This document shows positions 34,457 to 46,968 of a stretch of DNA of 64,000 nt, piece by piece. How positions within the stretch are numbered: position 1 is the stretch's first letter; each line of letters begins with the position of its first letter. Below the pieces are notes generated by a model. That model was not told the origin of the DNA. It saw only the letters and a list, made by a program, of their open reading frames with translations, and ran no database searches. A program made the position numbers and the translations under genes. The DNA is from Henckelia pumila (Eukaryota; Streptophyta; Magnoliopsida; Lamiales; Gesneriaceae), in NCBI RefSeq assembly GCF_033568475.1, contig NC_133121.1, forward strand, positions 128,682,375 through 128,746,374. The letters run 5' to 3'.

Positions 34457-35082
34457 TCTATATATATATATATATATATATAGATATAGATTGTTAAAAT
34501 AATTTGGTAGTGGTAGTAAATCTGCTTTAATTCTCATATATGTATCTGTAGTAGGGTATAATTGCGATGTGTTTGTGGTGGGAGCAGGATTCATCTTTAC
34601 CGCTGCAGTTATCTCTACCGACAAGATGAAGTTGACTCGCCAAAATTCATCTCCAATTCCTTGTAAGCAACCTGTTCGATAAAAGTACCGATAAAAGAGG
34701 TTTGAAGCACGCAATTCAGCAGAGATGCAGAACTATTGATCATATTACTCATTACAATAAACTGCAGATTTGAAGCACTCAATCTATTCTGATGTGACTG
34801 ACAATCGATGCCAAAAATAGAAAGTGTGCAAACAACATTATGTGGCCTATTCAACTGTAATCTTTAGGAAATGTACATATGTTTACGGTGTACACGAGAC
34901 AAGATGACAATTTTTGAGAGTTAATATTGCATGGAACATGGGGGCAAAACCAGTCCCTTTTACTTGATTTCGTATCCAGAGCCCTAAGAATCAAAAGTGA
35001 CATGGCTAGAAATCATTAGCTGTACCTACAAAAGTGTTTCTACTTGGATTAGGGATCAAATTCTATTCAAGGGCATGGCAGA

Positions 35083-37220
35083 TCAAGACAGTTCGGAATC
35101 TGATACATGACCGGATCCCCTCCTTGTTCTAGGACTCATGGTCATCAATTGACTTTCAGAATTCAAACGCAAACTGATGCTGCGGCCCCTTGGTGTTATC
35201 GGTGGAGGTCTTACCGACCTTCCCCTAGGCGTCCCTGTTAAAATAGTTCATAAAAATTTTGTGCTGACAAAAGGGAGTAAAAAAATGCATCATGTGAGAA
35301 TTTGGTGAATGAATAACCTGGTTGTTTGTTAGTCTTGACTTCTAATGATTTCTTTGATAATGAGAGCTTCCTGATCATTATTTCCGGAGAAGGTGAAGAT
35401 CTTCTTTCTGTTGGCGAAGTGAACGGGTCCTCCACTGTTATGTTCTCATCTCCATATGCTGAAGTTTCTTCACTGCCTGATTCAGAGTTATCTCTGTGAC
35501 TTGCACAGGTTCTCTCCCTCTCTGTGACTCTGTATACGAACATTTGGAACGGGATTTGGGATGTAGACTGAAAATTTGAACACCCCATGTAAGGAAAGCT
35601 TTTGACAATCCCTGCCTCGATGTCGACAAAGTCCACTGGGGGCATTGGCAGGTCTGTTTGGCTAAGTTCAGGATTCATGGCCAAGAAACGCTTGATATAG
35701 CGAAGAATCCGACAGATAGATGAGAAACTAGGGCGTTGACTTGGATCCGTATGCCAGCACTTCTTTGTTAAGTTTGTGATGTATTTAGGCGAATGAAACG
35801 GGAATAACGGCCTCTCTCCTGCCCTTATGTTGCGACTCATTTTATCTCCTTGAAGATGGGCATCTTCGAAAGGGACTTTACCAGTTACAATCTCAAAACA
35901 TATCATCCCAAAACTGTAAACATCACACTTCTCTGTGTACTTCAAGTTTCCTCCATCTCCCAAATATTCCTGCTCAGATAGCACTTCTGGAGCGTACCAG
36001 ATGACTGGAGGTTGTACGTTCGGACTTGTCGAGGTCTTTTTCTGGTTAAGACTAATAGAAACCGATAGGCCAAAACCTGATACTTTGGCGTGTAAGTATC
36101 CATCCGAGTTGCCATTTCTTGCTTTTACAAGTATGCTGGAAAGGTTCAACTCTCCGTGGTAGATTTTCTTCGAGTGGAGATATTCCATCCCTCTCGCTAT
36201 TTGCAGCATTAGATCAACTGCAACCGGAAGAGAAAAAGGTATTCGTTTCCTCGCCCCACATATCTCCTTGATATAGCTTGAAAGATCTCTATTCATGAGT
36301 TCCATAACCAAGAAACACTCTTTCTTTTCCTCATCTGCGAAGCTGCAGATAACATGCATTATGTTCGGATGAGAAAGGCTTAATTCCTTTGAAATATCAG
36401 GAATTAGTGGTTCGACATCCCCAAAGAAGTGCCTTAAAGCAAAGCTTTCACCTAGCCATTGAATCTCTTTATATTGGCTTCCACTCCCCAACCGCCTCCT
36501 CACCTGGTAATCTTTGGAGTTCACTAAAGTAGAGGAAGGTAACAGTTTATCCTCTGCCGTTTCTGAGGTAGTCAAGTTCGTCAAAAGAAGATCTGCTAGA
36601 CGGTTATCCCTCTTCGAAGTTAAAGAACCCGATGTTTTCTTTTCTTGTATCATCTTTAGCAGCAGCCATCTATCTTCATTCCAAACCGAATCCAATCGAG
36701 TACTTAACTCTTGTGAAACCAAGTACTCCTTTCCAAATTTCCACTCAAAAATTCTGGGGTCTTTCCAATATTTCTGATACTTGAGAGAATAAACAGCCTT
36801 TCTCTTCTGTATCTCATCTTGATCCCAACCCGATATCTCCCCAGCCATTTCGATGGCTTCAACGACCACCGGAATGCAACTGAGCAAGTTGTGTACATGA
36901 AATTCGACACAGTCAGCATTTTGATAAAGATAAATGGCTTTAGCCCACCAATCCTTCGGTTCCAAGCACTGCCTGATGTAAAATTCTCCTTCTTTGAATA
37001 CTCTAAGCAGATCCCTCAACGGATTTTCAATGATTTTCCATTTTGTGCTCTTCTCTTCAAATCTCAGATTCTGTTTCATTTCCTCTGCTATTGTGTTATA
37101 TCCTGAATTGAACATATCAACCAATAAACAGCATTGCCTCTGGTTAAATATGTTGTTTTTGAATACCATCAGAGCATTTAAACTTCCTACGGCCTCTCCA
37201 ATCTGCCTGAATTGCTCCAT
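35083..37220 (-). CDS. MLKL: Plant MLKL (HeLo domain-pseudokinase) protein
   Basis: Plant mixed lineage kinase domain-like protein, a regulator of immune cell death in plants. Two coding exons on the minus strand: 37220-35318 and 35234-35083. They join in frame to 2,055 bp and 684 residues. The first in-frame ATG (MEQFRQIGEAVGSL) matches the known family start; upstream sequence is open for 47 codons but has no ATG. Residues 1 to about 210 are the DUF1221/HeLo-like helical domain (RQCCLLVDMF, EEMKQNLRFEEK, CLEPKDWWAKA). A kinase-like domain follows from about residue 240 (LGSGSQYKEIQWLG) to about 530. The VAIK lysine is Arg (FALR, 263), HRD is HGE (355-357) and DFG is GFG (382-384), so it should not catalyse phosphotransfer. 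APEV (410-413) and DVYSFG (433-438) are retained. The C-terminus is Ser/Pro/Arg-rich (TPRGRSV, PRTRRGSG), a likely disordered regulatory tail. No damage was seen. Confidence 0.9.
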
Positions 37221-37361
37221 TCCTGATATTTCACACGGATCAAAGGATAGAATATTTGACGATGGATGTGGATTGGTTACACGTTCATGCCGACAGCGGA
37301 TTTCGAAAATGGATCTATGTTCCTGGCAACCAGCAATCTGATCATCAGGAAGCCCGAACAA

Positions 37362-38010
37362 CCTGTTCTATCATTAAAAATGAAATATTTGGCCTTTTTT
37401 CATTTTGAGAGAAATGTATCATTCATGGCATCAAATGATTGTATAGAATTTTGATCTTGGATGAATCTACAATCCGGAGAAACCAAAGAAATGAGACAAG
37501 ATTCGAAATTTGCAGTGTATGTGTCCCCCAAAAGAACACCTGGCAGATTTTAAGGTTTGTTTTGATGGAGGCTCAATATGCCATTTAATTTGCATGGTTT
37601 GAACCATTTAATATACTAGTTTCTCGACCAGACTAATGTGAAAAGTGGGAGACAGATTTGGTTTCAGAATCTAACCATTTCATTGGGTAATCACTCAAAA
37701 TTGAGACAGAATTGGGTCCCCAAAATCCCAAATTGCCCTTTGGAAGCAAGAATGAGACAGAATTCTAGTTATGAAAACTATCGATTGTGATACGTACCTA
37801 TATTATGTAGTATGAAATATTTGTATAAATTTGTCATTCTCGAATACATCAAAAGATCATTTTTCTCACAAAATTTATCACTAAAATGGAAAACTATTTA
37901 TTATAATGTCTATTGCAGATCAGGTTTTTATTTATTTATATATTTATTTTTTTATCGATTATTTATTTATTTAGTAATAGAGTCACGTGGTCAAAAGTTT
38001 AAAGCTTGTA
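37362..38010. other. Upstream region of MLKL gene
   Basis: No ORF with coding character. The segment up to about 37800 has mixed composition and probably contains the MLKL leader and promoter. The frame upstream of the ATG ends in ATAGAACAGGTTG, which might be a splice site in the leader. The rest (37800-38010) is AT-rich and leads into the MULE target duplication. Confidence 0.45.
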
Positions 38011-38020
38011 TATTTCATTT

Positions 38021-41000
38021 GAGCAAAATGCACGGCACCCACTCATAAAATTAAAAAAGAGCATATTTATACCCTCAACAAAATAAATAGGCTTAGCATC
38101 TCCAATGTTTTTTCAAAAATAGCATACTTACTCTTTTTACTTGAGATTGTTGGAACACGCACATACAATGCAACTGAAAATCAATATATTGTATTATTCT
38201 ATTATGAAAACACAAAATTACCCCTTATATCGTCTCTTAAATTGTTACTGGAATTCAACTTACATTTTATACATATTCATCATAAAATTCTCCTAAATTG
38301 GTCATCTGATATTTGTTATAATATTATTCGTCATTATTTTTTTAATAATCATTCTGGTGAAAAAAAAATTAAGAATTGACAATATTTACTAGTTGGAGAA
38401 TTAAATACAAGTAACAATATTTACTCTAATACTCCCAAAAGCATTTTCTTATAGTCAATAACATAAAGTCAAAATTATGTTAATACAAGGCCAAACAGTT
38501 GGGAATGATGTTGGTCCAGTCTAACAAAATAAATCTCATAAAGATCTTCATATTTCAAGATTTATACAAAATATTAGCAGTAGCTCTAGTTGGTCGTGCT
38601 TCCAAATTCTGCATTCGCACTAGCAATAGTTGTAATTGCAAATGTGTTGCCGACACCACTAAAGCTTGTTGCATCCCTCGTACTTGCATTCAAATCTTGC
38701 AAACACAACATATTTGCTTTCAGAAAATTATGCAATTCTACTAATTGCAAAAATATTTAATCTTGAAAGATACCTTGTGTTTTTTCCTGGCTTGTTTAAC
38801 TGGTCTAAAAGTACTACTTGCTTGTGTGGAAGGCATCCCATTATCATGTTCATTAGATTTATTGACATCATCAGTTGCCTACAAAGAGAATCAAATTAGT
38901 AAGATTATACATACTTTTATTCTAAAAATAAAAACATAACTCACTGACCTTGTACAACTTTGATTTTGGATTAATGGGTTTGCTACATGTAGCTTTGTTG
39001 TGACCAAATTCTAAACATCTAGAACATCTGTGATTTAGTCCCTTTTTAACAGAAACTCCTCTGCTTTCATCTGCACTTTTTATTCTCTTTATCTTAGGTC
39101 TTCCTCGCTTCCTTTTAAATGGTGGTGGGTTTAATGGCTGTGACTCTGACTTGCAGTAATCTATTTCCCCTGGAACTGCATGAATAAAGTGTGTGTATCC
39201 TTTCAAATATTCAACCTTTGTGTAGCAAATGTCCACAAAATCTTCAATCTTTTGTCTATTATGAGCTATTGCAGCACATGCATGACAACATGGGTACCCA
39301 CACAGCTGAAACAAGCCACATGTGCATGTTTTACTCCTTAAATTAACAACATACTGTCTGCCTCACAACACCATAGGCAGTCGCATATTGAACTTGATAT
39401 TCAAGATCTCCTGAGTAGATGGGAAAACAACTCCTAGATATGTCTTGACATTTCTCGATCTTCTTCAAGATATTGGGACAGATTTTACCCGGGTATTTTT
39501 CCATCCCAGCCTTCCTCTCTTGTGTTTTTCTCATCAATTTGGTTCTAATGCCCTCTAGCATTGAGATAATTGGCTTTTCTCTATCTTCCAAGATGAAACT
39601 GTTGAATGATTCAGATATGTTGTTCACTAATACATCAGATTTGCAATGAGTTGTGAAATGGCTTTTTGCCCAATGAACAGCTGGGACTTTTAGAAGCCAC
39701 TCATGGGCTATTTCAAGGACAGAATCAACCTTTGGATCTACTCGGACAATCTCATTCATCACTAAATTAAACTCATTTTTATTCCCAGTTGCTGCAGCTT
39801 TCCAGAATAGACCCTTTAGTTCAACACTACTAATTTTTTTTTAAAAAATTCTGATACATATGTCTTAGGCAAAACCTATGCTCAGAATCGGGAACCAAAT
39901 CTTTTAGTGCCTCTATTAAGCCTTTTTGTCTATCACTTATAAATGTCCACTTATTTTCCCCCAATCCTCCAATGTCCTCCAACAGTTCTCTAAGAAACCA
40001 AGTCCAAGTATCTCTATTCTCAATCTCAACAATTGCAATTGCTATTGGCACCATACCATCATTACCATCTCTTCCAATTGCTGTAAGTAACTGACCCCCA
40101 TGTACAGTCTTAAGGAAGCAACCATCAAGACCTATAATTGGTCTACAACTAGTTAAAAAGTTCATTTTCAGACCAGACAAAGAGTAATACAGTTTTCCAA
40201 AAGTTGGTGCAACACAATCCTCTCTAGTCCTGATTATAATTCGGCTACCAGGATTGTACTTCAACACGGTTTCGCAATAATTCCTAAGGATCTCATACTG
40301 CACATTATCAACCCCTCTGATACTCTGTAGAGCATATTTCTTAGCTCTGACTGCTTTCCACTTGCTAACATTTACACCACATTCCCTCTTAATGTAATTA
40401 ATCAATTGATTTGTCTTAACATTAGGATTTTCTCTCACAACTTGTTCAATTTTCTTTGCCAAATACTTGTAGTTTGCATGCCAGTTAGTTGCTGCTTTAG
40501 AACATGTATGCCTACCTTTCAATGTTTTGATCTGAAAAGTTGGTCCACCCATTACTAATGAGGCATGAATCTTCCACTCACATTCTTCTTCTTTGCACAT
40601 AGCTGTTATCCTACTTTTTTCATTTTTATAAAACACCACTTCAATGCCCCCTTTAACACTGACATCAGACAACACAAATTTAAATTCTCTTGCAGATTTG
40701 AATTTCATACCTACCATTAATTTGAAATTGGTCATGTCTTGTCCCTCTTTATAAACAGGATGCTTTGGAGCATCATCATCAGATCCATATACACTTAAAA
40801 TCTCATCATCATCAACAACTGGGTCACTGCACCATCCATCATCAGTAGTAACTTCTTTACTCTTATTCTTTTTCTTTCGATCGTCAAACACCCCTTCATC
40901 AATAGACTCTTCACTAAATAAATCTAAATTATCTTCATCAGATGAAATTGAATATCCAGATTCTTTGTAGGATTCATCAGCATCATCATCAAAGTCACTT

Positions 41001-41885
41001 AAAACACCAAACCCAAAGCTTTCTGGTTCATCACTTCTAAGCACATCATGTACAGGAGCATCACCTACAAGTTTATCTCTTATCATAGGTTCTCTAAATT
41101 CCATAACAGGTACTTCGTTATCTTCTGGATCTAAAACTTGTAAAAGAATTGCTATTGTCTCCTCAATCCACAAAGTCAAATTATCTTCATTTTTGTAATG
41201 CTCATACAACACTGTTAAATCAGCAGCCCTCTTAATCTCAATAAGACCTCTCTCACTCACAATTCCAGGCAACCTAAAGAAAAACCTAACATTCAACATA
41301 ATTCCCCCACACAATTTGTACAACTCGTACAAAGTAGAAAAATTTAACCTGTCCAAATTAGAATTCTTAACTTCATTCTTATCCCCTCCGACGTACTGCA
41401 ATTTGGGGAAAAGTTCCAACCGGCCACCATACCAAACATCAACATCGATTAGCATATCCATCAACTCCTGATAAAAAAAATATGAATTAACAACAAAAAT
41501 ACTTAGCTTTCTAAGACAACAAACGAAATACACTTACCAATTTATTGAATGAATGCTTCTTCCTCGTCAACCCTCCATACGTTGCTCTGCCTCGGTTCTT
41601 CGATTGAAAACATCAGGGCAAATAAAAGTGAATGGTACTGCGCTTAAAAAAAAATGAATGGTAGTGGTAGTGGTCTGTCAGAAAGAAAAGTGAAATGGTC
41701 ATGAAAATTCAATATAATAATATAAGGGTAAAATGGTCATGTATGGATCATTTTTTACATTTAATCAATTTGGGGCACGTGTGCTATTTTTTAAAAAATA
41801 TTGGAGACGCTAAGCCTATTTATTTTGTTGAGGGTATAAACGTGCTCTTTTTTAATTTTATGAGGGGACGCTGTGCAATTTGCCC
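38021..41885 (-). mobile_element. Complete Mutator-like element (MULE) with long TIRs
   Basis: A 3,865-bp element. Its ends read G(A/G)GCAAA(A/T)TGCAC inward, and the inverted repeats extend for more than 100 bp: the left AAAATTAAAAAAGAGCA, TACCCTCAACAAAATAAA and GCTTAGC blocks all recur inverted at 41770-41885. A perfect 10-bp direct repeat TATTTCATTT flanks it (38011-38020 and 41886-41895); MULEs usually make 9-10 bp duplications. It carries a MuDR-type transposase gene on the minus strand, broken by two frameshifts. The intact ends mean it could still be mobilised in trans. Confidence 0.9.
38586..41560 (-). pseudogene. MuDR-type transposase gene, two frameshifts
   Basis: Minus strand. Exon sequence before 41538 joins to the main ORF at 41467 across a 70-bp GT-AG intron. 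The order is: a PB1-like N-terminal module (MDMLIDVDVWYGG), an acidic linker (Asp/Glu-rich), the MuDR DNA-binding domain (LMVGMKFKSAREFK, GRHTCSK) and the MULE DDE domain (LDGCFLKTVHGG, FISDRQKGLIEAL, HRFCLRHMYQNF). A frameshift at the A9 run (39836-39844 on the + strand as T9) ends this ORF. The reading resumes in another frame (LFWKAAATGN region to 39343), then shifts again near 39360 into a SWIM zinc finger (CGLFQLCGYPCCHAC) and a CCHC knuckle (CSRCLEFGHNKATC). One or two further small exons lie to 38586. The gene cannot encode a full transposase as written. The homopolymer shift could be a sequencing error; the second shift is not in a run. Confidence 0.85.
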
Positions 41886-41933
41886 TATTTCATTTAGTTG
41901 GGAGTGAGCGATTTTTATCTACCAATATATTAT

Positions 41934-44064
41934 TGTGACGACCCGATTCTAAATCTCTCAATCAACAAATAATCTATGAAACATACATTAAGGTCAAGAA
42001 TCAAAGCCTCAAAGAAAAGAATTTTTTTTTTATACGAAGTGACCTGCGCGCGCGCGGGGCTCGCCCTTCGCGCGTGCGCAGTTCAATGGGGCAGCGACCC
42101 CTTGGGCTTGGCCTGCGCGCGCGCGCGAGCAGGGCTCGCCCGTGCGCAGGCCAAGCAGCCAGAAAAAAATAAAACTCTGCTGCTGTCAAATAATGTCCAT
42201 GCTTCATTAAATCAGCTCAACTCATTGCAAGAAACATTATTCAAGTTCCAAAAAGCATGAAACAAGGTAAGTGAAGTCTTTAGTAAAATCATAGCATACA
42301 ATACAACATCTCAAGGCAATAGCTACACCACTAGTTCAAGTAGCAAACACCCTAGACATAAGTTCATATCTATCAATTATACAACTCCACTCTAAACATA
42401 AGATCAACTTATATAGTGAAGTAGACAAGATTCAAGTCTAACAACTATACAACCATAACTCTTGATCTTATCATAAAAGTGACAGCAACTCGACTTCTAT
42501 ACCGGATCATCACTCTAATCTCTCAAGTCTCGATTTTTCAAGCCCTCCTTTGCCCTGTTCCTGAACCACCTGTTGCCATGCACACATACAAACATGACAA
42601 CAGCCGGATAACTCCGGTGAGAAACATATTTTTCCAGTAAAAGCAACTAACATGCATAGCAAATTATAATTATCAAACTCATGATAAGAAATAAAATACA
42701 ATGCATGATTTAAAACAGGCTTCTCTAAAGAAATCTCTCATTTCGTCGGTTGGGATCCCGAGAAAAAGATATCGTAACTAAACCACCGACACTCCCGATC
42801 GAGGTGGGGCTACTTATCTTGCTTCTCTAGACTTTGAAGCCACCATACATGTAAATCAGACGCTAGGCTATCTCAACCACCCAGGCCATACACATATAGT
42901 TCCTCAAATTGTCTATTCGAACGTTTCTGTTCATTTCAAAATCAAAGAACAAGTCTCACAAGATGAATGCAACATATAACATCGATATAACATTCATTCA
43001 CATCATAGCCTTATTCAAGAATTCATATAAGAGCAAGTAATCAAATAAGTATGTGATTTAGGGAACTCGATACAAACCATCTCGAGTTTTAATCCCATTC
43101 AAGTAGTAGTCCACTTTACCTTTCGATTGTGAGGTTTCAAGGTGTCTTCTAGCTGTCCAATCTGTACAAGAACATAACTAAATCTGTATCAAAATCTGCC
43201 CTCAAGTTCAATCCAATTCTATTGGCAAAATAGACTCCAAACCTCGTTCTTTCTTCTAACGGTTTCAAAATCAAGCTTCTCGAGTTGATGTCCCCTGTTT
43301 ATGAACTGAAATCACAGCGTATAAACCAAGTAAATATCAGCTAAAACTCAGCAACATCTTAGTCCAAGATACAATAGCAAAACAGTTCACAATCACAAGT
43401 CCGGCGGCATAACGGCATAAAGTCGGCAACCGAAACTTAACTACAACAATTCTAACAATCATATATATCTCATATCCACCAAAACCAGCAATAATTCCTC
43501 AACATATCAGCAGGTATACTATCGAATAATCAGCTGGAATCATAAGAACATAATCGATAGCCATTCTTCAGCCCGACTTCAACATAACAAAGATAACAAG
43601 CTCATCAACCTCAATACAAAACAAATCCGATGACTGCCATTTTCGAATTCTCAAACCATGATGAACTAAAATAAAACTTACATCAAATCGAAGGTTTAGT
43701 TGCGAGGATTCCAAAAAAATTTTCGGAATCAAATTCGGATAATCGGAACTCAAGATACGGCAATTGGAAGATGATGAAGAAACTTGAGGTTCTTTGTTCT
43801 TCTCTCTCGGTTCTTCTCTGAATTTTCTGATGAGATATAGAAGCATACACGTGAATACATATTTTCATAACAAGTGTCTACCAAATTTCAAGTATTTGCA
43901 CTTTGGCCCCTCAATTCTTCAAAATTTGCAATTCAGTCCTCAATCAATCATTTAACTCAATTTCAATCCTAAATCATTTAAGAATATTATAATTTAACTC
44001 AAAACTCCAAATATTTCCAAATTAAATATTCTCAGATTAAAATTAAATAATTCCGGGCGTTACA
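41934..44064 (-). repeat. 3' LTR of outer gypsy element (2,131 bp)
   Basis: On the minus strand the LTR begins TGTAACGCCCGG after the polypurine tract and ends ACGACGGGTCGTCACA-like sequence (plus strand starts TGTGACGACCCG). The first 225 bp on the plus strand are nearly identical to 56865-57086, which defines the LTR. It contains a CG-rich inverted repeat block (42046-42150, CCTGCGCGCGCGCG...). The small ORFs inside are not genes. The rest is ordinary AT-rich LTR sequence. Confidence 0.85.
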
Positions 44065-44080
44065 ATTCTCCCCCACTAAG
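44065..44080 (-). other. Polypurine tract of outer gypsy element
   Basis: CTTAGTGGGGGAGAAT on the minus strand directly precedes the LTR start at 44064. Confidence 0.8.
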
Positions 44081-44162
44081 ATACGATTTCGTCCTCGAAA
44101 TCTCAAATACTAGCAGTACAAAATATATACCAGATAACAGAAATACTGAAGAAAAACTCACA

Positions 44163-45673
44163 TCATTGAAACCGTTCTGGAAATCGTTGCCTCATGTCCG
44201 ATTTCGTCTCCCAGGTTGCTTCTTCAATACCATGATGACTCCACTGAACTTTCACAAGCGGAATAGTCTTCGTTCGAAGTTGCTTCTCTTTACGATCAAG
44301 AATCTGAATAAGCTTTTCAAAATAACTCAAGGTTTCATCGAGTTCAGCCTCATCAGATTAAAGCACATGAGATTCATCAACAAGATATTTTCGAAGCATC
44401 GATACATGAAAGACATCATGTATTCCGGACAAAGACGGAGGTAAAGCTAATCAGTAGGCAAGATTGCCTATTTTCTCAAGAATTTCATACGGACCAATAT
44501 AACGTGGAGACAACTTCCCTCGCTTGCCAAATCGTACAGTGCCTCTGAACGGAGAAATCTTCAGAAACACCCTATCCCCCTGTTCAAAAGACAAAGGTCG
44601 ACGTCGAACATTGGCATACTTCGCTTGTCTGTCTTGAGCTGTCTTCATTCTTTTCTGAATAAGCTTCACCTGTTCGGTCATATCTCGAATCATGTCAGGC
44701 CCAACGTCAGGTACCTCTGAAATATCATCCCAGTAAAGAGGAGATCGACACCTTTTTCCGTACAACGCTTCAAACGAAGCCATTTCAATACTCGATTGAT
44801 AGCTGTTGTTGTACGAGAATTCACAAGGTGCCAGTGAATCTTGCCAACTAGTGCCAAAATCAAGCACTACAGCTCTCAACATGTCCTCCAAGGTCTGAAT
44901 GGTACGCTCAGACTGTCCGTCTGTCTGTGGATGATAGGCTGTGCTCAGGTGTAGCTGAGTACCTAAAGCACTCTGTAAGCTGTGACAGAAGTGTGATGTG
45001 AAGCGAGGATCACGATCTGATACAATAGAATTCGGCACTCCATGTAATCTGACAACTTCTCGAACATAAATCTCTGCCATCTGGTCGTGTCTATACGTCA
45101 TACGATAAGGAATAAAACACGCTGATTTCGTCAATCTGTCAACAATCACCCAGATAGCATCGAATCCTCTAGAAGATCGAGGTAACTTGGTAACGAAGTC
45201 CATGAAATATGATCCCATTTCCATTCAGGCACTGATAAGCTATGCAACAAACCAGGCGGTTTCTTTCTTTCAGCCTTCACATGTTGGCAGTTAAGACATC
45301 GAGACACAAAATCAGTGATATCTGACTTCATTTGTTTCCACCAATATTGAGTCTTTAGATCATTGTACATCTTCCTACCACCAGGATGAATGCTATAACG
45401 GCTACAATGCGCCTCTTTCAGTAGTTGTTGTCGCACATTAGAAATATCAGGCACTACAAGGCGATTGTTTACATATAAAAGATCATCTCGAACCTGGTAT
45501 TCAGATACATGCCTTGATCGGACTTTCTCAATCGAATTCTGCACATTCTGATCAAGTTTCTGAGCATCTTTAATTCGCAACAATAACGCTGGTTCAACTT
45601 GAATGTGATAAAGTCGAAGAGGCTGACAATTCGTGTCAAATACTAATCCAGAAAGACAACATTCTTCAATCAA
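44163..45673 (-). pseudogene. Outer gypsy integrase and chromodomain region, broken
   Basis: Minus strand. 45673-45146 carries the end of RNase H/linker and the integrase HHCC zinc finger (HCSRYSIHPGGRKMY, CLNCQHVKAE). A frameshift near 45205 moves to the frame 45224-44451, with the integrase core (DFVTKLPRSSRGFDAIWVIVD, SIVSDRDPRFTS, YHPQTDGQSERT); the DD35E residues are visible. A TGA at 44453-44451 stops it. The same frame then continues open, apart from one TAA, to a terminal TGA at 44165-44163. That stretch encodes the HDVFHVSMLRKY and VQWSHHGIEEATWE segments of a chromodomain-like end. Non-functional as written. Confidence 0.85.
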
Positions 45674-45720
45674 ATGGGATACACCAATCGCTGATAAAGA
45701 TAGAGAACATACCTTTCGAC

Positions 45721-46968
45721 TCAGTGCATCAGCAGCTGCATTAGATTTTCCCGATAGTATTTAATCTCACAATCAAAATCTTTAAGCAAATCAAGCCATC
45801 TACGCTGTCTCATATTCAATTCTGACTGTGAAAACAAATATTTTAGACTCTTGTGATCAGAATAAATCTCAAACTGTTCCCCGTACAGATAATGTCGCCA
45901 AATCTTCAAAGCAAATACAATGGCGGCCAATTCAAGATCATGAATCGGGTATCTGGTCTCGTGAGGATTCAACTGTCTCGAGGCATAAGAAATCACATGC
46001 CCTCGCTGCATCAATACACATCCCAAGCCTCGATGAGATGCATCACAATAAACAGTGAAACCACCAGTACCTGAAGGAATCGTCAAGACTGGTGCACTAG
46101 TCATTCGTTTTTTCAATTCAAGAAAACTGGATTCACAAGCTTCAGACCAGATAAATGGAGCATTCTTCTGAGTTAACTGAGTAATTGGCTTCGCAATACT
46201 AACAAAATCTTTAATGAATCGGCGATAATATCCAGCCAAACCCATAAAACTACGTATCTCAGGAACAGATGTTGGTCTAGACCAGTTAATCACAACCTCG
46301 ACTTTGCTTGGATCAACAGATATATCATCTCCGGATATAATATGTCCAAGAAAAACAACCTGTTTTAGCCAAAACTCACATTTCGACAGTTTAGCATACA
46401 GTTTCTCAGCTTTCAAAGTCTTTAACACAGTTCTCAAGTGCTCTGAATGATCAATCAGATTCTTCGAATATATCAGAATATCATCAATAAAAATTATAAC
46501 GAAGTCATCAAGATATTTCTGAAAAACACGGTTCATCAAAGCCATAAACACAGCTGAAGCATTCGTCAGACCAAACGGCATAACTATAAACTCATAGTGG
46601 CCATACCTGGTTCTGAAAGCAGTTTTCGGAATATCAGAATCTCTTAGTCGCAGCTGATGATACCCAGATCTCAGATCGATCTTGGAATAAACAGCAGAAC
46701 CCTGCAACTGATCAAACAAATCATCAATACGAGGCAAAGGATATTTGTTCTTTACCGTTGCCTTGTTCAGTTGTCGGTAGTCGATACAAAATCTCATGGA
46801 ACCGTCTTTCTTTCTGAAAAATAATACTGGAGCACCCCAAGGAGAAACACTGGGTCGAATGTATCCCTTGGCCAGTAAATCTTCCAATTGTTCTTTAAAT
46901 TCTTTCAATTCCACTGGTGCCATTCGATAAGGTGCTTTAGAAATCGGTACAGCACCTGGCATCAGTTC
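45721..46968 (-). pseudogene. Outer gypsy reverse transcriptase and RNase H fragment
   Basis: The minus-strand frame from 46992 starts with a few codons derived from the inner element's LTR. Genuine outer sequence begins at 46968. RT motifs are well kept: [52 protein letters not shown] and the catalytic [10 protein letters not shown]. RNase H follows ([34 protein letters not shown]). A small indel near 45755 shifts the frame and produces the stop at 45721. Across the inner insertion, the sequence left of 46964 and right of 54666 joins in frame, showing the ORF was intact when it was hit. Confidence 0.88.

Noticed and set aside
34397..34854. Minus-strand ORFs of 105 and 79 codons next to the MLKL gene
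   Set aside because: The first reads through the palindromic MITE and (TA)n; the second lies in the probable MLKL 3' flank with no coding pattern.
37221..37361. Extending the MLKL protein upstream of the ATG at 37220
   Set aside because: The 47 open codons upstream contain no ATG and lack family similarity, while MEQFRQIGEAVG matches the family start.
35935..37454. Several plus-strand ORFs across the MLKL gene
   Set aside because: Antisense shadows of a well-supported coding exon.
42001..42260. Ala/Arg-rich ORFs on both strands (RARAGLARAQ type)
   Set aside because: Artefacts of the (CG)n inverted repeats in the outer gypsy LTR.
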